DNA from: Terribacillus halophilus
GTDB lineage: Bacteria; Bacillota; Bacilli; Bacillales; Amphibacillaceae
Length of the DNA stretch: 64,000 bases
Assembly: GCF_900101385.1 (NCBI RefSeq)
Contig: NZ_FMZB01000007.1
Span: 124,001 to 188,000, forward strand
Reading direction: 5' to 3'
The notes beneath the pieces are model-generated. The model saw nothing but the letters and a program-made list of their open reading frames with translations. It searched no databases and had not been told where the DNA came from. Below are positions 1 through 9,574 of this stretch, piece by piece (the first letter of the stretch is position 1; every line of letters begins with the position of its first letter). Made by a program: the position numbers and the translations under genes.

Positions 1-2247
1 ATACAGCGCGGAATAACAACGGCAGAGGCTGCAAATCGGTTCCTTCATCCGTCTCTGGAGGACCTACATAGCCCGGAACGGTTACATGATATAGATGCTG
101 CAGCTGAACGGATACATGCTGCTGTGAATCAGGATGAAAAAATCCTGGTATTCGGAGATTATGATGCAGATGGAGTTTCTTCCACTGTCGTTTTATTGGA
201 AGCATTGCGGGAACTGGGAGCTGACTGCGATTATTATATACCGAACCGATTTACAGAAGGTTATGGACCGAATGAGGCTGCTTTTAGAGCCGCAAAGGAG
301 AATGGCTATCATTTGATCGTGACTGTGGATACAGGCATTGCTGCCCACCACGAAGCACAAATCGCGAAGGAGATTGGAATCGATCTTATCATCACCGATC
401 ACCATGAAGTGCAGGAAACAGTTCCGGATTGCTTGGCAGTTGTGCATCCGAAATGCTCTCCGGACTATCCTTTCCATGAATTGGCAGGGGTAGGTGTCGC
501 TTTCAAGCTGGCGCATCATTTGCTTGGTTACTTCCCGAAGCAGCTGCTTGATCTCGTCGTCATCGGGACGATTGCTGATTTGGTTCCGCTTGTTGATGAA
601 AACAGGGTGCTGGCTGCCGAGGGCTTAAAGGCGATTGCATCTTCCATGCGACCAGGCATACGAGCTTTGAAGGATAGCTGTGGGCTGGATGGTATCGTAA
701 CCGAGGAAGATATCGGCTTCAAAATCGGACCGCGCATCAATGCTGTCGGCCGCTTGCAAGATGCTGACCTTGCTGTTGAACTGCTCCTGGCTGCTTCGTA
801 TGAAGAAGCGGCGGAAATGGCGGAAGAAATCCAGTCACTGAACACGGAGCGGCAGAATATCGTGGCTAAAATTGCGAAAGAAGCAGAAGCGATGGTAAAG
901 GAACAGCCGGAAGAAGAGAGCAGCCATGTCATCATTGTAGCAAAGGAAGGCTGGAATGAAGGGGTTCTGGGAATTGTAGCCTCTAAATTGGTCAGGACAT
1001 TTGACCGGCCGGCGATCGTGCTGGCCATCCATCCGGATAAAGAAACAGCAAAAGGCTCCGCTCGCAGTATCGATGCTTTTGATTTATTCCACCACTGCAT
1101 GCAGGTACGTGATCACTTTATTGCTTTTGGCGGGCATGCACAGGCGGCCGGAATGACTTTGGAGCTTGGACAAGTGGACAAGCTGCGGAAGCAATTGAAT
1201 CAAATGGCAGCAGAATCACTTACCGAGGAAGATTTCAAGCAAACACTGGCTATCGATTTATCGGTAAATGTCGGGGATGTGTCGGTCGATTTGATCCGCG
1301 ACATCGCCCAGTTATCGCCATTCGGGATGCAAAATCCAAAGCCACTCGTCAAACTTACTGCCCCGATGCGGGAAGTGAAGCTCATCGGAGCGAATAAAAA
1401 TCATTTGAAATTCGTTTTTGCTGAGGACGCGATCCAGTTGGATGGCGTATGCTTCGGGCAAGGCGATCTTTATCCGTTCCTGACACCGATGGATGAATTG
1501 GAAGCGGTCGGGGAATTATCGATCAATGAATGGAACGGCAGACAAAAACCGCAGATATTAATTGAAGATGTAGCAATACGAAGCTGGCAGCTGCTTGATC
1601 ACAGAGGAAGCAAGCAGCTGCAAAAAGGGTTCCGGATAAAGGCGGAAGAGGAGACTGCTGTCGTACGTTTTCATCCGAATACGGACCTTGGCTGGCTATC
1701 TGAGCATATTCGAATCCTGGATTACGAAACAGAAGGCCTGACAAATGCAACCGGCAATATAAAGGCAGTCATATTAGCCGATCTTCCTCGCAAGTTGGAG
1801 GATATTTCTTTTGTACTCCAGAATTTGCAGCCGGATCTCATTTATGCCTGCTACGATGTGAAGGAGAATGCCTATCTCCAGGGATTTCCGGATCGTGAGC
1901 AATTTAAGCTATTTTATGCAATCCTGCTGAAGCAAAAATCGATTGCCTACCGTCAGCTTGAAGATTATTTAAAAAACAGCCGGGGCTGGAGTCCGGAAAG
2001 GACGAAGTTTATTTCCGACGTGTTTTTTGAGCTCGAATTTGTTAAACTAGATAAGGATCAAATTTCAATCAACCCAAATCCTTCCAAACGTGATTTGGCT
2101 GACTCTGAAGTCTACCAGGGATTGAAGGAAGCGATAGAAGTCGAGAAGATCTTATATTATTCCGGCTATAAGGAATTGAAAGCGTGGCTGGAACGCGTAC
2201 TGGAACGCGGGGAAGTTATCGAGGAGGAAGCAGTAAATGGATTATAA
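1..2247 (+). CDS. recJ: Single-stranded-DNA-specific exonuclease RecJ (5' end outside window)
   Basis: RecJ is a 5'-to-3' single-strand DNA exonuclease of the DHH phosphoesterase family, acting in RecFOR recombination and mismatch or base-excision repair. The reading frame is open from base 1, so the gene is cut at its 5' end. The visible 748 residues would lack only a few tens of N-terminal residues compared with the roughly 786-residue Bacillus protein. Metal-binding motifs are visible: GDYDADGV near visible residue 53, VTVDTG near 108, TDHHE near 132 and the DHHA1 motif GGHAQAAG near 378. A GTG at 124 is an internal valine codon, because conserved RecJ sequence (FLHPSLEDL and onward) continues upstream of it. 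The 3' end overlaps apt by 11 bases, suggesting translational coupling. Confidence 0.96.
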   Translation: MQRGITTAEAANRFLHPSLEDLHSPERLHDIDAAAERIHAAVNQDEKILVFGDYDADGVSSTVVLLEALRELGADCDYYIPNRFTEGYGPNEAAFRAAKENGYHLIVTVDTGIAAHHEAQIAKEIGIDLIITDHHEVQETVPDCLAVVHPKCSPDYPFHELAGVGVAFKLAHHLLGYFPKQLLDLVVIGTIADLVPLVDENRVLAAEGLKAIASSMRPGIRALKDSCGLDGIVTEEDIGFKIGPRINAVGRLQDADLAVELLLAASYEEAAEMAEEIQSLNTERQNIVAKIAKEAEAMVKEQPEEESSHVIIVAKEGWNEGVLGIVASKLVRTFDRPAIVLAIHPDKETAKGSARSIDAFDLFHHCMQVRDHFIAFGGHAQAAGMTLELGQVDKLRKQLNQMAAESLTEEDFKQTLAIDLSVNVGDVSVDLIRDIAQLSPFGMQNPKPLVKLTAPMREVKLIGANKNHLKFVFAEDAIQLDGVCFGQGDLYPFLTPMDELEAVGELSINEWNGRQKPQILIEDVAIRSWQLLDHRGSKQLQKGFRIKAEEETAVVRFHPNTDLGWLSEHIRILDYETEGLTNATGNIKAVILADLPRKLEDISFVLQNLQPDLIYACYDVKENAYLQGFPDREQFKLFYAILLKQKSIAYRQLEDYLKNSRGWSPERTKFISDVFFELEFVKLDKDQISINPNPSKRDLADSEVYQGLKEAIEVEKILYYSGYKELKAWLERVLERGEVIEEEAVNGL

Positions 2248-2752
2248 ACAATATATTACAGTCGTTGAGGACTGGCCGAAACCAGGTATCAAATTCAAGG
2301 ATATCACTACATTAATGGATAATGGTCCGGCTTATAAATCTGCAGTAAATGAAATCGTGGAATTCGCTAAAGATAAAGATGTGGATTTGATCGTCGGTCC
2401 CGAAGCGCGCGGCTTCATCGTAGGATGCCCTGTATCCTATGCACTGGATATCGGCTTTGCCCCTGTCCGCAAAGAAGGCAAGCTGCCTCGTGAAGTCATC
2501 AAGGTGGCTTACGGACTTGAATACGGCGAGAATGTACTGACAATCCATAAAGATGCAATCAAACCAGGCCAGCGTGTCCTTATTACGGATGACCTGCTCG
2601 CAACTGGCGGTACAATCGAAGCGACAATCAAGCTTGTTGAACAGCTGGGCGGTATCGTAGTCGGCTGTGCGTTCTTTGTCGAACTGGCTTATCTCGATGG
2701 CAGAGAAAAGCTGGATGGCTATGAAGTACTGACACTTACAAGCTACGAATAA
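2237..2752 (+). CDS. apt: Adenine phosphoribosyltransferase
   Basis: Apt converts adenine and PRPP to AMP in purine salvage, in the cytoplasm. The 171-residue length is typical. The PRPP-binding loop is visible as [12 protein letters not shown] around residues 115-126, and the N-terminal segment [13 protein letters not shown] is characteristic of the family. The ATG lies inside the end of recJ, and a GAGGAGG ribosome-binding site ends just upstream (2221-2227). A strong intrinsic terminator follows at 2767-2802, separating it from relA. The recJ-apt-relA order matches other Bacillaceae. Confidence 0.97.
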   Translation: MDYKQYITVVEDWPKPGIKFKDITTLMDNGPAYKSAVNEIVEFAKDKDVDLIVGPEARGFIVGCPVSYALDIGFAPVRKEGKLPREVIKVAYGLEYGENVLTIHKDAIKPGQRVLITDDLLATGGTIEATIKLVEQLGGIVVGCAFFVELAYLDGREKLDGYEVLTLTSYE

Positions 2753-2766
2753 TATCTGACGGAATC

Positions 2767-2802
2767 AGAGTGCCTCATTCGGGGCACTCTTTGTTTCATT
2801 TT
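2767..2802 (+). terminator. Intrinsic terminator after recJ-apt
   Basis: An 8-bp perfect stem (AGAGTGCC at 2767-2774, GGCACTCT at 2783-2790) with an 8-base loop is followed by a T-rich tail, TTGTTTCATTTT. Confidence 0.85.
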
Positions 2803-2917
2803 AAAAACAGATACTTGTCGAATAGATTGGATATTTGTTAAGCTAATAAAAATAACATGTGACAGTTTAGAACCCTCGTCGCTTATGCAGACGATGAGAA
2901 GGAGTTTAGCTAAAGAG

Positions 2918-5134
2918 ATGCCAAAGGAAAAAGTTCTAACGGCCGAAGAGGTCATTCAAGAAGCAGCCCGATATCTATCGGACGAGCATGTTGCTTTTAT
3001 CCGGAAAGCGTATGAGTTCGCCGAAAAAGCGCATGAAGGACAATTCCGTCGTTCCGGTGAAGCCTACATCATCCACCCTGTCCAAGTAGCTGGGATCCTT
3101 GTCCACTTGGAACTCGATGCGGAGACGATTGCAGGTGGCTTTTTGCACGATGTTGTCGAGGATACGCCTGTGACGGTCGAGGAATTGGAAGATGCTTTCA
3201 ATGCCGAAGTGGCTATGCTCGTTGATGGAGTATCCAAGCTCGGTAAAATCAAATACAAATCAAAGCAGGCGCAGCAGGCTGAAAATCACCGAAAAATGTT
3301 CGTTGCAATGGCAAAGGATATCCGGGTCATCTTGATTAAACTGGCTGACCGTCTTCATAATATGCGTACGCTGAAACATCTTTCCCCTGAGAAGCAGCGA
3401 CGTATTTCCAATGAGACATTGGAAATATTCGCACCGCTTGCGCACAGACTCGGGATCAGTACGATCAAATGGGAGCTCGAGGATACAGCACTCCGTTATA
3501 TGAATCCGCAGCAGTACTACCGGATCGTTCACTTGATGAAGCAAAAGCGTGAAGAACGGGAAAGCTACATTGGCGACGTCATGGATCAAATCCGCAGTCA
3601 GCTTGGGGAAATCAATATTGATGCGGATATATTCGGTCGTCCGAAGCACTTATACAGTATTTACCGCAAAATGGAGCACCAGCATAAGCAATTCAATGAA
3701 ATATATGACTTGCTTGCAGTTCGTGTGATCGTAAAAAGCATCAAAGACTGTTATGCAGTCCTTGGTGTGATCCATACATGCTGGAAGCCGATGCCCGGAC
3801 GTTTCAAGGACTATATTGCCATGCCGAAACTCAATCTGTATCAATCTTTGCATACGACCGTCATCGGACCGAAGGGTGATCCGCTCGAGGTGCAGATCCG
3901 GACGGAGGAGATGCATGAGATTGCCGAATACGGTATCGCAGCGCATTGGGCGTATAAAGAAGGCAAACAGCTAAACGCTAGCACTCAGAAGAAGTCTTTC
4001 GAGGAAAAACTTACTTGGTTCCGTGAAATCCTCGATTTCCAGAACGAATCCGAGAACGCGGAAGAATTCATGGAATCACTGAAACTGGACTTGTTCAGTG
4101 ATATGGTTTATGTATTCACGCCAAAAGGGGATGTCATCGAACTGCCTTCTGGTTCCGTACCGATTGATTTTGCTTATCGTGTTCACACCGAAGTGGGAAA
4201 TCATACAGTCGGAGCGAAGATAAACGGTAAAATGGAGCCGCTGGAGTATAAGCTGAAAAATGGCGATATCGTGGAAATGATGACGTCCAAGCATTCCTAT
4301 GGTCCTTCTCAGGACTGGGTCAAGCTGGCTCAGACCACCCATGCCCGGAATAAAATCAAACAGTTCTTCAAGAAACAGCGGCGTGAGGAAAATGTTGCCA
4401 AAGGTAAAGAGCTTGTGGAGGAAGAAGTGAAACAATCCGGCTTCGATCCGAAACTCGTGTTCACTCCGGAGAACCTTCGCAAGGCCGTCGAGAAATTCAA
4501 TTTTACCACTGAAGAAGATATGTATGCGGCGGTCGGTTATCAGGGTATCACGGCTGCTCAGATCACGACCAGGCTGACAGACAGTCTGCGCCGGCAGCAT
4601 GAAAAAGAAGAAGTGATGGAAAAGACGATTGAAACGGCAAAAATGGCCAATGCGTCCAAGTCCGCAGCTACCAGCCGCAAACGTGATTCCGGTGTACGGG
4701 TCGAAGGTGTAGATAACATGCTCGTCCGGCTTTCGAAATGCTGTAATCCAGTTCCAGGTGACGAAATTGTCGGCTACATCACAAAAGGAAGAGGCGTTTC
4801 CGTCCATCGTACCGACTGCCCGAATATGCAGACAGAAGAAGCCCAGACACGTAGGCTGCATGTTGACTGGGAGAACAGAGTAACAAGCGCCAAGCAGTAC
4901 CATGTCGATCTTGAAATCACTGCTTTTGACAGACATGGCTTGGTGAATGAAGTGCTGCAGGCTGTTAATGAGACACGTACCCAGATCACCGCTGTCGATG
5001 GAAAATCGGATAGAAATAAGCTTGCGACAATCCATCTGACAATCTTGATCCACAACATCGGTCATCTTCGGAAAATAGTGGAACGGATCAAACAAATAAA
5101 AGATATTTATACTGTTACGAGAATGCTGCAATAG
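2918..5134 (+). CDS. relA: Bifunctional (p)ppGpp synthetase/hydrolase RelA (Rel)
   Basis: The long RSH enzyme makes and degrades (p)ppGpp and drives the stringent response at the ribosome. Domains in order: HD hydrolase (H77 and D78 in GGFLHDVVEDTP), nucleotidyl-synthetase (KDYIAMPKLNLYQSLHTT around residues 290-310), TGS (from about 385, DMVYVFTPKGD), a zinc-finger-like segment with Cys (LSKCCNPVPGDE near 605) and a C-terminal ACT domain. The hydrolase motif is intact, so the protein should be bifunctional. The frame opens at 2885, but ATG 2918 gives MPKEKVLTAEEV, which matches the family start and the usual length (738 against 734 residues). The best ribosome-binding site, AAGGAG at 2899-2904, is somewhat far away (13 bases). 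Confidence 0.96.
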   Translation: MPKEKVLTAEEVIQEAARYLSDEHVAFIRKAYEFAEKAHEGQFRRSGEAYIIHPVQVAGILVHLELDAETIAGGFLHDVVEDTPVTVEELEDAFNAEVAMLVDGVSKLGKIKYKSKQAQQAENHRKMFVAMAKDIRVILIKLADRLHNMRTLKHLSPEKQRRISNETLEIFAPLAHRLGISTIKWELEDTALRYMNPQQYYRIVHLMKQKREERESYIGDVMDQIRSQLGEINIDADIFGRPKHLYSIYRKMEHQHKQFNEIYDLLAVRVIVKSIKDCYAVLGVIHTCWKPMPGRFKDYIAMPKLNLYQSLHTTVIGPKGDPLEVQIRTEEMHEIAEYGIAAHWAYKEGKQLNASTQKKSFEEKLTWFREILDFQNESENAEEFMESLKLDLFSDMVYVFTPKGDVIELPSGSVPIDFAYRVHTEVGNHTVGAKINGKMEPLEYKLKNGDIVEMMTSKHSYGPSQDWVKLAQTTHARNKIKQFFKKQRREENVAKGKELVEEEVKQSGFDPKLVFTPENLRKAVEKFNFTTEEDMYAAVGYQGITAAQITTRLTDSLRRQHEKEEVMEKTIETAKMANASKSAATSRKRDSGVRVEGVDNMLVRLSKCCNPVPGDEIVGYITKGRGVSVHRTDCPNMQTEEAQTRRLHVDWENRVTSAKQYHVDLEITAFDRHGLVNEVLQAVNETRTQITAVDGKSDRNKLATIHLTILIHNIGHLRKIVERIKQIKDIYTVTRMLQ

Positions 5135-5149
5135 AAATGGGGCATGGAG

Positions 5150-5611
5150 ATGAAAGTAATAGCACAGCTTGCCAAAGAAGCTTCTGTCACTGTCCGTGAA
5201 GAGGTTATCGGGAGCATCGGCAAAGGATTCATGCTGTTGGTCGGTATCACACACGAAGATACAGATGCAGATCTGGACTACATCGTGAATAAGCTGATTC
5301 ATCTTCGCGTGTTCGAGGATGCAGACGGGAAAATGAATGAATCTCTTTTGCAAATCGGAGGGGAGATCCTATCCATTTCGCAGTTCACTTTGTATGCTGA
5401 CACGCGTAAGGGGCGCCGGCCTAGTTTCACTGGTGCAGCAAAACCTGAGGTGGCCAAAAAGCTCTATGAAAGATTCAACCAAAAACTTATCGAAGCCGGC
5501 ATCCATGTAGAGACCGGGGAATTCGGCGCACATATGGATGTGCAGCTTATCAATGAAGGTCCGATTACCATCATTCTGGACAGCTCGGATCGACCGAACA
5601 AGGAAGCGTGA
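5150..5611 (+). CDS. dtd: D-aminoacyl-tRNA deacylase
   Basis: Dtd hydrolyses D-amino acids mischarged on tRNA, recycling D-Tyr-tRNA and similar species. The 153-residue product carries the family signatures SQFTLYAD near residue 79 and the cis-GP motif NEGPITI near 135. It lies 15 bases after relA, as in many Firmicutes, and is probably cotranscribed with it. ATG 5144 (two codons upstream) is also possible. ATG 5150 was chosen because MKVIAQ aligns with the family start and GGGG at 5139-5142 is well spaced. An intrinsic terminator overlaps its last codons. Confidence 0.95.
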   Translation: MKVIAQLAKEASVTVREEVIGSIGKGFMLLVGITHEDTDADLDYIVNKLIHLRVFEDADGKMNESLLQIGGEILSISQFTLYADTRKGRRPSFTGAAKPEVAKKLYERFNQKLIEAGIHVETGEFGAHMDVQLINEGPITIILDSSDRPNKEA

Positions 5612-5632
5612 TGCTTGCTTGTTCTTTTGTTT
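5596..5632 (+). terminator. Intrinsic terminator of relA-dtd, overlapping dtd stop codon
   Basis: GAACAAG (5596-5602) pairs with CTTGTTC (5618-5624), and AAGC pairs with GCTT inside, with one G-G mismatch. The loop contains the dtd stop codon and the tail is TTTTGTTT. Confidence 0.7.
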
Positions 5633-5692
5633 AGAAAACGTGCGGATTGTGAATACTAGTTGAGAAAAAATACGAAAAAAGGTGTGATGGGC

Positions 5693-5863
5693 ATGCGCGG
5701 CAGTGACGCACAGCAGCATGTATTCGCTACATCTCGGCTGGATGCTATCCGGCTCAGAGGTGAACCTGCTTCACTTGTGGAAGATTCGTTTATTCCGGAC
5801 ATAGGTATATCACCAGAAGGCACGGAGCGAAAAAAATTACAAGAACGACTAAAACAATCTTGA
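5693..5863 (+). CDS. Possible small protein, unknown function
   Basis: This is a 56-residue reading frame from ATG 5693, lying between the dtd terminator and the hisS promoter. AAGGTG at 5679-5684 is a correctly spaced ribosome-binding site (8 bases). The frame is also open from TTG 5660 (67 residues) and ATG 5687. The product is hydrophilic with no membrane segment or Cys, an acidic centre (EDSFIPDIG) and a basic, helix-prone C-terminus (RKKLQERLKQS). I do not recognise a family. Its TGA stop is embedded in the TTGACA -35 box of the hisS leader. Sequences resembling a sigma-G promoter lie upstream (see findings). It could be a real small gene or chance. Confidence 0.42.
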   Translation: MRGSDAQQHVFATSRLDAIRLRGEPASLVEDSFIPDIGISPEGTERKKLQERLKQS

Positions 5864-5889
5864 CAATCTTTCTTACAAACAGGTACTAT
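5860..5889 (+). promoter_or_regulatory. Promoter of the hisS-aspS T-box leader
   Basis: A consensus -35 TTGACA (5860-5865) is followed after 18 bases by TACTAT (5884-5889), directly before the T-box leader. Confidence 0.7.
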
Positions 5890-5895
5890 TATTAC

Positions 5896-6152
5896 AATCT
5901 AAAGAAACCGGAAATCCATCGAGGGAAAGAGTAAGTCGAAATCACTGTGGACAGAGACCAGGCGCCTTAGGCTGTAAGCGCCCAGCACAGCTTCGAACTG
6001 AAAGACATTCCTTAGGAGCACTGTCGAACAACACAGTAGACAGTGACGTAGCAGGCGTTAACTGACCAAGGTGGGATACAGCTGTATCCAACTAGGGTGG
6101 CAACGCGGGAAAGACTCCCGTCCCTTGTGTAGGAAGGGACGGGGGTTTTTTG
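5896..6152 (+). promoter_or_regulatory. T-box leader (histidine) of hisS-aspS
   Basis: The leader RNA senses uncharged tRNA and switches an intrinsic terminator off. The conserved T-box core AGGGTGGCAACGCGGG is at 6094-6109. It is followed by a terminator stem, CTCCCGTCCCTT (6115-6126) with AAGGGACGGGGG (6134-6145), and a run of T. Stem I carries the usual AGTAA/GAA internal-loop elements (near 5928 and 5998). By position after the GAA element the specifier is most likely CAT at 6006-6008, a histidine codon, which fits the downstream hisS. The specifier assignment is an inference from alignment by eye; the T-box itself is certain. Confidence 0.95.
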
Positions 6153-6204
6153 TCGTTATTTTTAGGAATCCGGGGATTGGGTCAATAGTCGAGGAGGTTA
6201 TGAA

Positions 6205-7497
6205 ATGGAGATGAAAGCGCCAAGAGGTACGCAGGATATTTTGCCTGGTACATCTGAAAAGTGGCAGTACGCTGAACAAGTGCTTACGGATCTGGCAAGC
6301 AGATTCAACTACAAAGAAATCAGGGTGCCGATTTTTGAACATACGGAGTTGTTCCTTCGCGGTGTAGGGGAAACAACGGATATCGTACAGAAGGAAATGT
6401 ATACATTCAAGGATAAAGGTGACCGCAGCCTGACGCTCAGACCGGAAGGAACGGCTTCGGTCGTCCGCGCATACGTGCAGAATAAGCTGTATGGTCTTCC
6501 GGAGCAGCCGACGAAGCTATTCTATTATGGACCGATGTTCCGCTATGAGCGACCGCAGCAAGGCCGGATGCGTCAGTTTGTTCAATTCGGTGTCGAAGCT
6601 TTGGGAAGTGAAGACCCTGCCATCGATGCAGAAGTGATCAGCCTGGCAATGAGCGGCTATCAGCAGCTTGGCTTGAAGTCTTTGAAACTGATCATCAACA
6701 CGCTTGGCGATAAAGAAAGCCGTGATGCACACCGGACAGCTTTGATCGAGCACTTCACTCCTGTCAAAGATGAACTATGCAGCGACTGTCAGAATCGCCT
6801 GGAAAAGAACCCATTGCGTATTCTTGATTGTAAAAAAGACCGGGAACACCCGAAAGTGAAAAGTGCACCATCCATTCATGATTATCTTAACGAAGAGTCC
6901 AAAGCGTATTTTGACGCTGTCAAAGAAAATCTGGATGCAATCGGAATTGCGTATGAAGTGGATCCGAACCTGGTAAGGGGCTTGGATTATTACAATCACA
7001 CGGCATTCGAAATCATGAGTAATGCAGAAGGCTTCGGAGCACTGACAACACTTACTGGCGGTGGCCGTTACAACGGTCTGGTCGAAGAAGTGGGCGGTCC
7101 ATCCACTCCGGGTATCGGCTATGCACTAAGTATTGAACGTCTATTGTTTGCTTTGGAAGCTGAAGGCATCGAACTGCCAGTGAAAACAGGTACGGATGTT
7201 TATGTCGTTGCACTTGGAGAAGGAGCTGTCCAAAAAGAAGCTGCCAAGCTGACGTATCAGCTGCGCTTGGCTGGGCTGATTGCCGATAAGGATTATCTTG
7301 GAAAGAAAATGAAGGGCCAATTCAAAGCTGCCGATCGCCAGCAAGCGAAATTCGTCGTGGTACTTGGTGAAGATGAGCTGGAAAAAGGCGTCATCTCCTT
7401 GCGCAATATGCAAAATGGACAGCAGACCGAAGTGGCAATCACGGAAGCTGTCGAGGCAATCAAAGAACAGTTGGATGGAGGAAAAGCGGATGAGTGA
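6205..7497 (+). CDS. hisS: Histidine--tRNA ligase
   Basis: This class II synthetase charges tRNA-His. The 430 residues compare with about 424 in Bacillus. Visible motifs: [12 protein letters not shown] (motif 2 region, near residue 80), the histidine-A loop [14 protein letters not shown] near 257, GGGRYNGLV near 287 and a C-terminal anticodon-binding domain. ATG 6205 follows GGAGG at 6192-6196 by 8 bases; the nearer ATG 6200 is out of frame. It is controlled by the T-box just upstream and overlaps aspS by 8 bases, so both synthetases respond to histidyl-tRNA status. Confidence 0.97.
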   Translation: MEMKAPRGTQDILPGTSEKWQYAEQVLTDLASRFNYKEIRVPIFEHTELFLRGVGETTDIVQKEMYTFKDKGDRSLTLRPEGTASVVRAYVQNKLYGLPEQPTKLFYYGPMFRYERPQQGRMRQFVQFGVEALGSEDPAIDAEVISLAMSGYQQLGLKSLKLIINTLGDKESRDAHRTALIEHFTPVKDELCSDCQNRLEKNPLRILDCKKDREHPKVKSAPSIHDYLNEESKAYFDAVKENLDAIGIAYEVDPNLVRGLDYYNHTAFEIMSNAEGFGALTTLTGGGRYNGLVEEVGGPSTPGIGYALSIERLLFALEAEGIELPVKTGTDVYVVALGEGAVQKEAAKLTYQLRLAGLIADKDYLGKKMKGQFKAADRQQAKFVVVLGEDELEKGVISLRNMQNGQQTEVAITEAVEAIKEQLDGGKADE

Positions 7498-9274
7498 AAG
7501 ACAAAAGGCGGGTCTGCTGCGAACGAGCCATGCAGGCGAGACAGTGACAATCAAAGGATGGGTACAGAAGCGACGTGATTTAGGCGGATTGATCTTTGCT
7601 GATATCCGTGATCGTTCCGGTATCGTACAAGTCGTTTTCAATCCCGATGTTTCAAAAGAAGCATTGGCAATTGCCGAACAAATCCGTTCCGAATTCGTTG
7701 TCAGTGTGACAGGTCAAGTTGTGGAAAGGGAAGAAGCAACCAAGAATCCGAACATGGCGACTGGTGATATTGAAATAACTGCCCAAGAGATTATCATCTT
7801 GAACAAGGCGAAAAGTCCGGCTTTCCAAATCGAAGATGATGTGGATGCATCCGAGGATGTCCGCTTGAAGTACCGTTATCTTGATTTGCGCAGAAAGCCT
7901 CTGCAGGAAACATTCCGCCTTCGTCACCAGGCGACACAGGCAATCCGCAATTTCCTCAATGAAGAGGAATTTTACGAGATGGAAACGCCGATGCTGACGA
8001 AAAGCACGCCGGAAGGAGCGCGTGACTATCTAGTTCCGAGCCGTGTGCATCCAGGGGAGTTCTATGCGCTTCCGCAGTCACCACAGCTCTTCAAACAGCT
8101 GCTGATGATTTCAGGATTCGAGAAATATTATCAGATTGCCCGCTGTTTCCGTGATGAGGATTTGCGCGCTGACCGGCAGCCAGAATTCACTCAAATCGAT
8201 ATCGAGACGTCGTTCATGTCCACAGAGGATATCATCGGCATGACAGAGCGCATGATGAAGCGTGTCATGAAAGAAGTGAAAGACGTAGACGTTCAAGTGC
8301 CATTCCCACGCCTGCCTTATGCAGAGGCAATGGAACGATTCGGCTCCGATAAGCCGGATACACGTTTCGGTCTGGAACTTGTCGATGTGAGGGAAGCAGT
8401 TAAATCTGCTGAATTCAAAGTGTTCCAGGATGCCATCCAAAGTGGCGGCCGTGTGAGTGCAATCAACGTCAAAGGCCAGGCGGCAAACTTCTCTCGCAAG
8501 GATATCGATGCCTTGACTGAATTTGTCAAAATTTATGGTGCAAAAGGTCTTGCTTGGGTCAAAGTTGAGGAAGATGGTTCTTTGAAAGGACCAATCGCCA
8601 AATTCCTTGATGAGTCCATCCAAGGTCAGTTGAAAGACGTGCTTTCCGCAGATGCTGGTGACTTGCTTGTATTTGTTGCTGATAAGACGAAAGTGGTATT
8701 TGATAGCTTGGGGGCATTGAGAAGCAAGCTCGGCCGTGACCTTGGCCTTATCGATGAATCTCTGTTCAACTTCCTTTGGGTGACAGAGTGGCCATTATTC
8801 GAATATGACGAAGAAGAGGGACGCTATTACGCTGCCCACCATCCATTCACGATGCCGGCAGCAGCGGATATCGATAAACTTGAAACAGATCCTGCATCTG
8901 TCAAAGCAGAAGCCTATGATATCGTCCTGAATGGTTATGAACTTGGCGGCGGTTCGCAGCGTATTTACCAGATGGATCTGCAAAACAGGATGTTCGAAGT
9001 TCTAGGTTTCACTAAGGAAGAAGCGCAGGAGCAATTCGGCTTCCTCTTGGATGCATTGGAATCCGGAGCACCTCCGCATGGCGGAATCGCACTGGGTTAC
9101 GATCGTTTCATCATGCTTCTATCCGGCAGCACAAATCTTCGGGACACTATCCTGTTCCCGAAAACAGCGTCCGCGACCGATCCACTGACAGATGCGCCAG
9201 ATCCAGTGAGTAAGAAGCAGCTTGACGAGCTTTATTTGGATATCCAGAAAAAAACAGCAAACCAAGAAGCATAA
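7490..9274 (+). CDS. aspS: Aspartate--tRNA ligase
   Basis: This class II synthetase charges tRNA-Asp. The 594-residue bacterial-type enzyme has an N-terminal OB-fold anticodon domain ([11 protein letters not shown]), motif 2 [16 protein letters not shown] near residue 217, a bacterial GAD insertion domain, and motif 3 GYDRFIMLL near 535. An in-frame extension to 7364 lies wholly within hisS and is not used: ATG 7490 has GGAGG shortly upstream and gives the family N-terminus. It is translationally coupled to hisS. Whether it also mischarges tRNA-Asn cannot be judged from the sequence. Confidence 0.97.
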   Translation: MSERQKAGLLRTSHAGETVTIKGWVQKRRDLGGLIFADIRDRSGIVQVVFNPDVSKEALAIAEQIRSEFVVSVTGQVVEREEATKNPNMATGDIEITAQEIIILNKAKSPAFQIEDDVDASEDVRLKYRYLDLRRKPLQETFRLRHQATQAIRNFLNEEEFYEMETPMLTKSTPEGARDYLVPSRVHPGEFYALPQSPQLFKQLLMISGFEKYYQIARCFRDEDLRADRQPEFTQIDIETSFMSTEDIIGMTERMMKRVMKEVKDVDVQVPFPRLPYAEAMERFGSDKPDTRFGLELVDVREAVKSAEFKVFQDAIQSGGRVSAINVKGQAANFSRKDIDALTEFVKIYGAKGLAWVKVEEDGSLKGPIAKFLDESIQGQLKDVLSADAGDLLVFVADKTKVVFDSLGALRSKLGRDLGLIDESLFNFLWVTEWPLFEYDEEEGRYYAAHHPFTMPAAADIDKLETDPASVKAEAYDIVLNGYELGGGSQRIYQMDLQNRMFEVLGFTKEEAQEQFGFLLDALESGAPPHGGIALGYDRFIMLLSGSTNLRDTILFPKTASATDPLTDAPDPVSKKQLDELYLDIQKKTANQEA

Positions 9275-9290
9275 TAGACAGACTTTCCAG

Positions 9291-9319
9291 TTGAAAACTC
9301 AATCTATCCATGCTAATAT
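9291..9319 (+). promoter_or_regulatory. Promoter of 6S RNA
   Basis: TTGAAA (9291-9296), a 17-base spacer and TAATAT (9314-9319) preceded by TGC (extended -10). The predicted start is near 9326. Confidence 0.8.
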
Positions 9320-9325
9320 AGTTCC

Positions 9326-9522
9326 ATAATCAAATAGCAATCCTGATGTGTACGTTCTTCATATGTTTTGACCGAACGCGATGAAGTACGGGAGCCCGAA
9401 CGTCTTTACGCAGCATGCAAGCCTCCATGGAGTGGACGCATAAAGCGTGAATCAGGGCACCCACCTGCCGAGAGCGGGTTCAAAACTTCAATAGGACGGC
9501 ATGATCGGGATTGCTATTTTTA
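9326..9522 (+). ncRNA. bsrA: 6S RNA (BsrA type)
   Basis: 6S RNA mimics an open promoter and binds sigma-A RNA polymerase. The stretch sits directly after aspS, the location of 6S-1 (bsrA) in B. subtilis. It has the Firmicute 6S hallmarks: CCTGATGTG at the 5' side, a central GGGCACCCACCTGCCGAGAG segment, then GGGTTCAAAACTTCA and TAGGAC at the 3' side. The ends form a 16-bp closing stem (9332-9347 with 9504-9519, one G-T pair) followed by T residues, so the closing stem can double as terminator. Short reading frames over this stretch are not genes. Confidence 0.92.
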
Positions 9523-9535
9523 CGTCAACAACAAC

Positions 9536-9574
9536 AAAGCAGCACACACCCCAAAAGGGTATGTGCTGCTTTTT
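9536..9574. terminator. Bidirectional terminator between 6S RNA and the RsfA-type gene
   Basis: An 11-bp stem, AAAGCAGCACA (9536-9546) and TGTGCTGCTTT (9562-9572), with further CCC/GGG pairing at the tip. The T run to the right and A residues to the left let it serve both strands. Confidence 0.85.

Noticed and set aside
4076-5353. A 425-codon open frame on the minus strand
   Set aside because: It lies opposite relA and dtd, has no family resemblance or ribosome-binding site, and reflects codon bias of the real genes.
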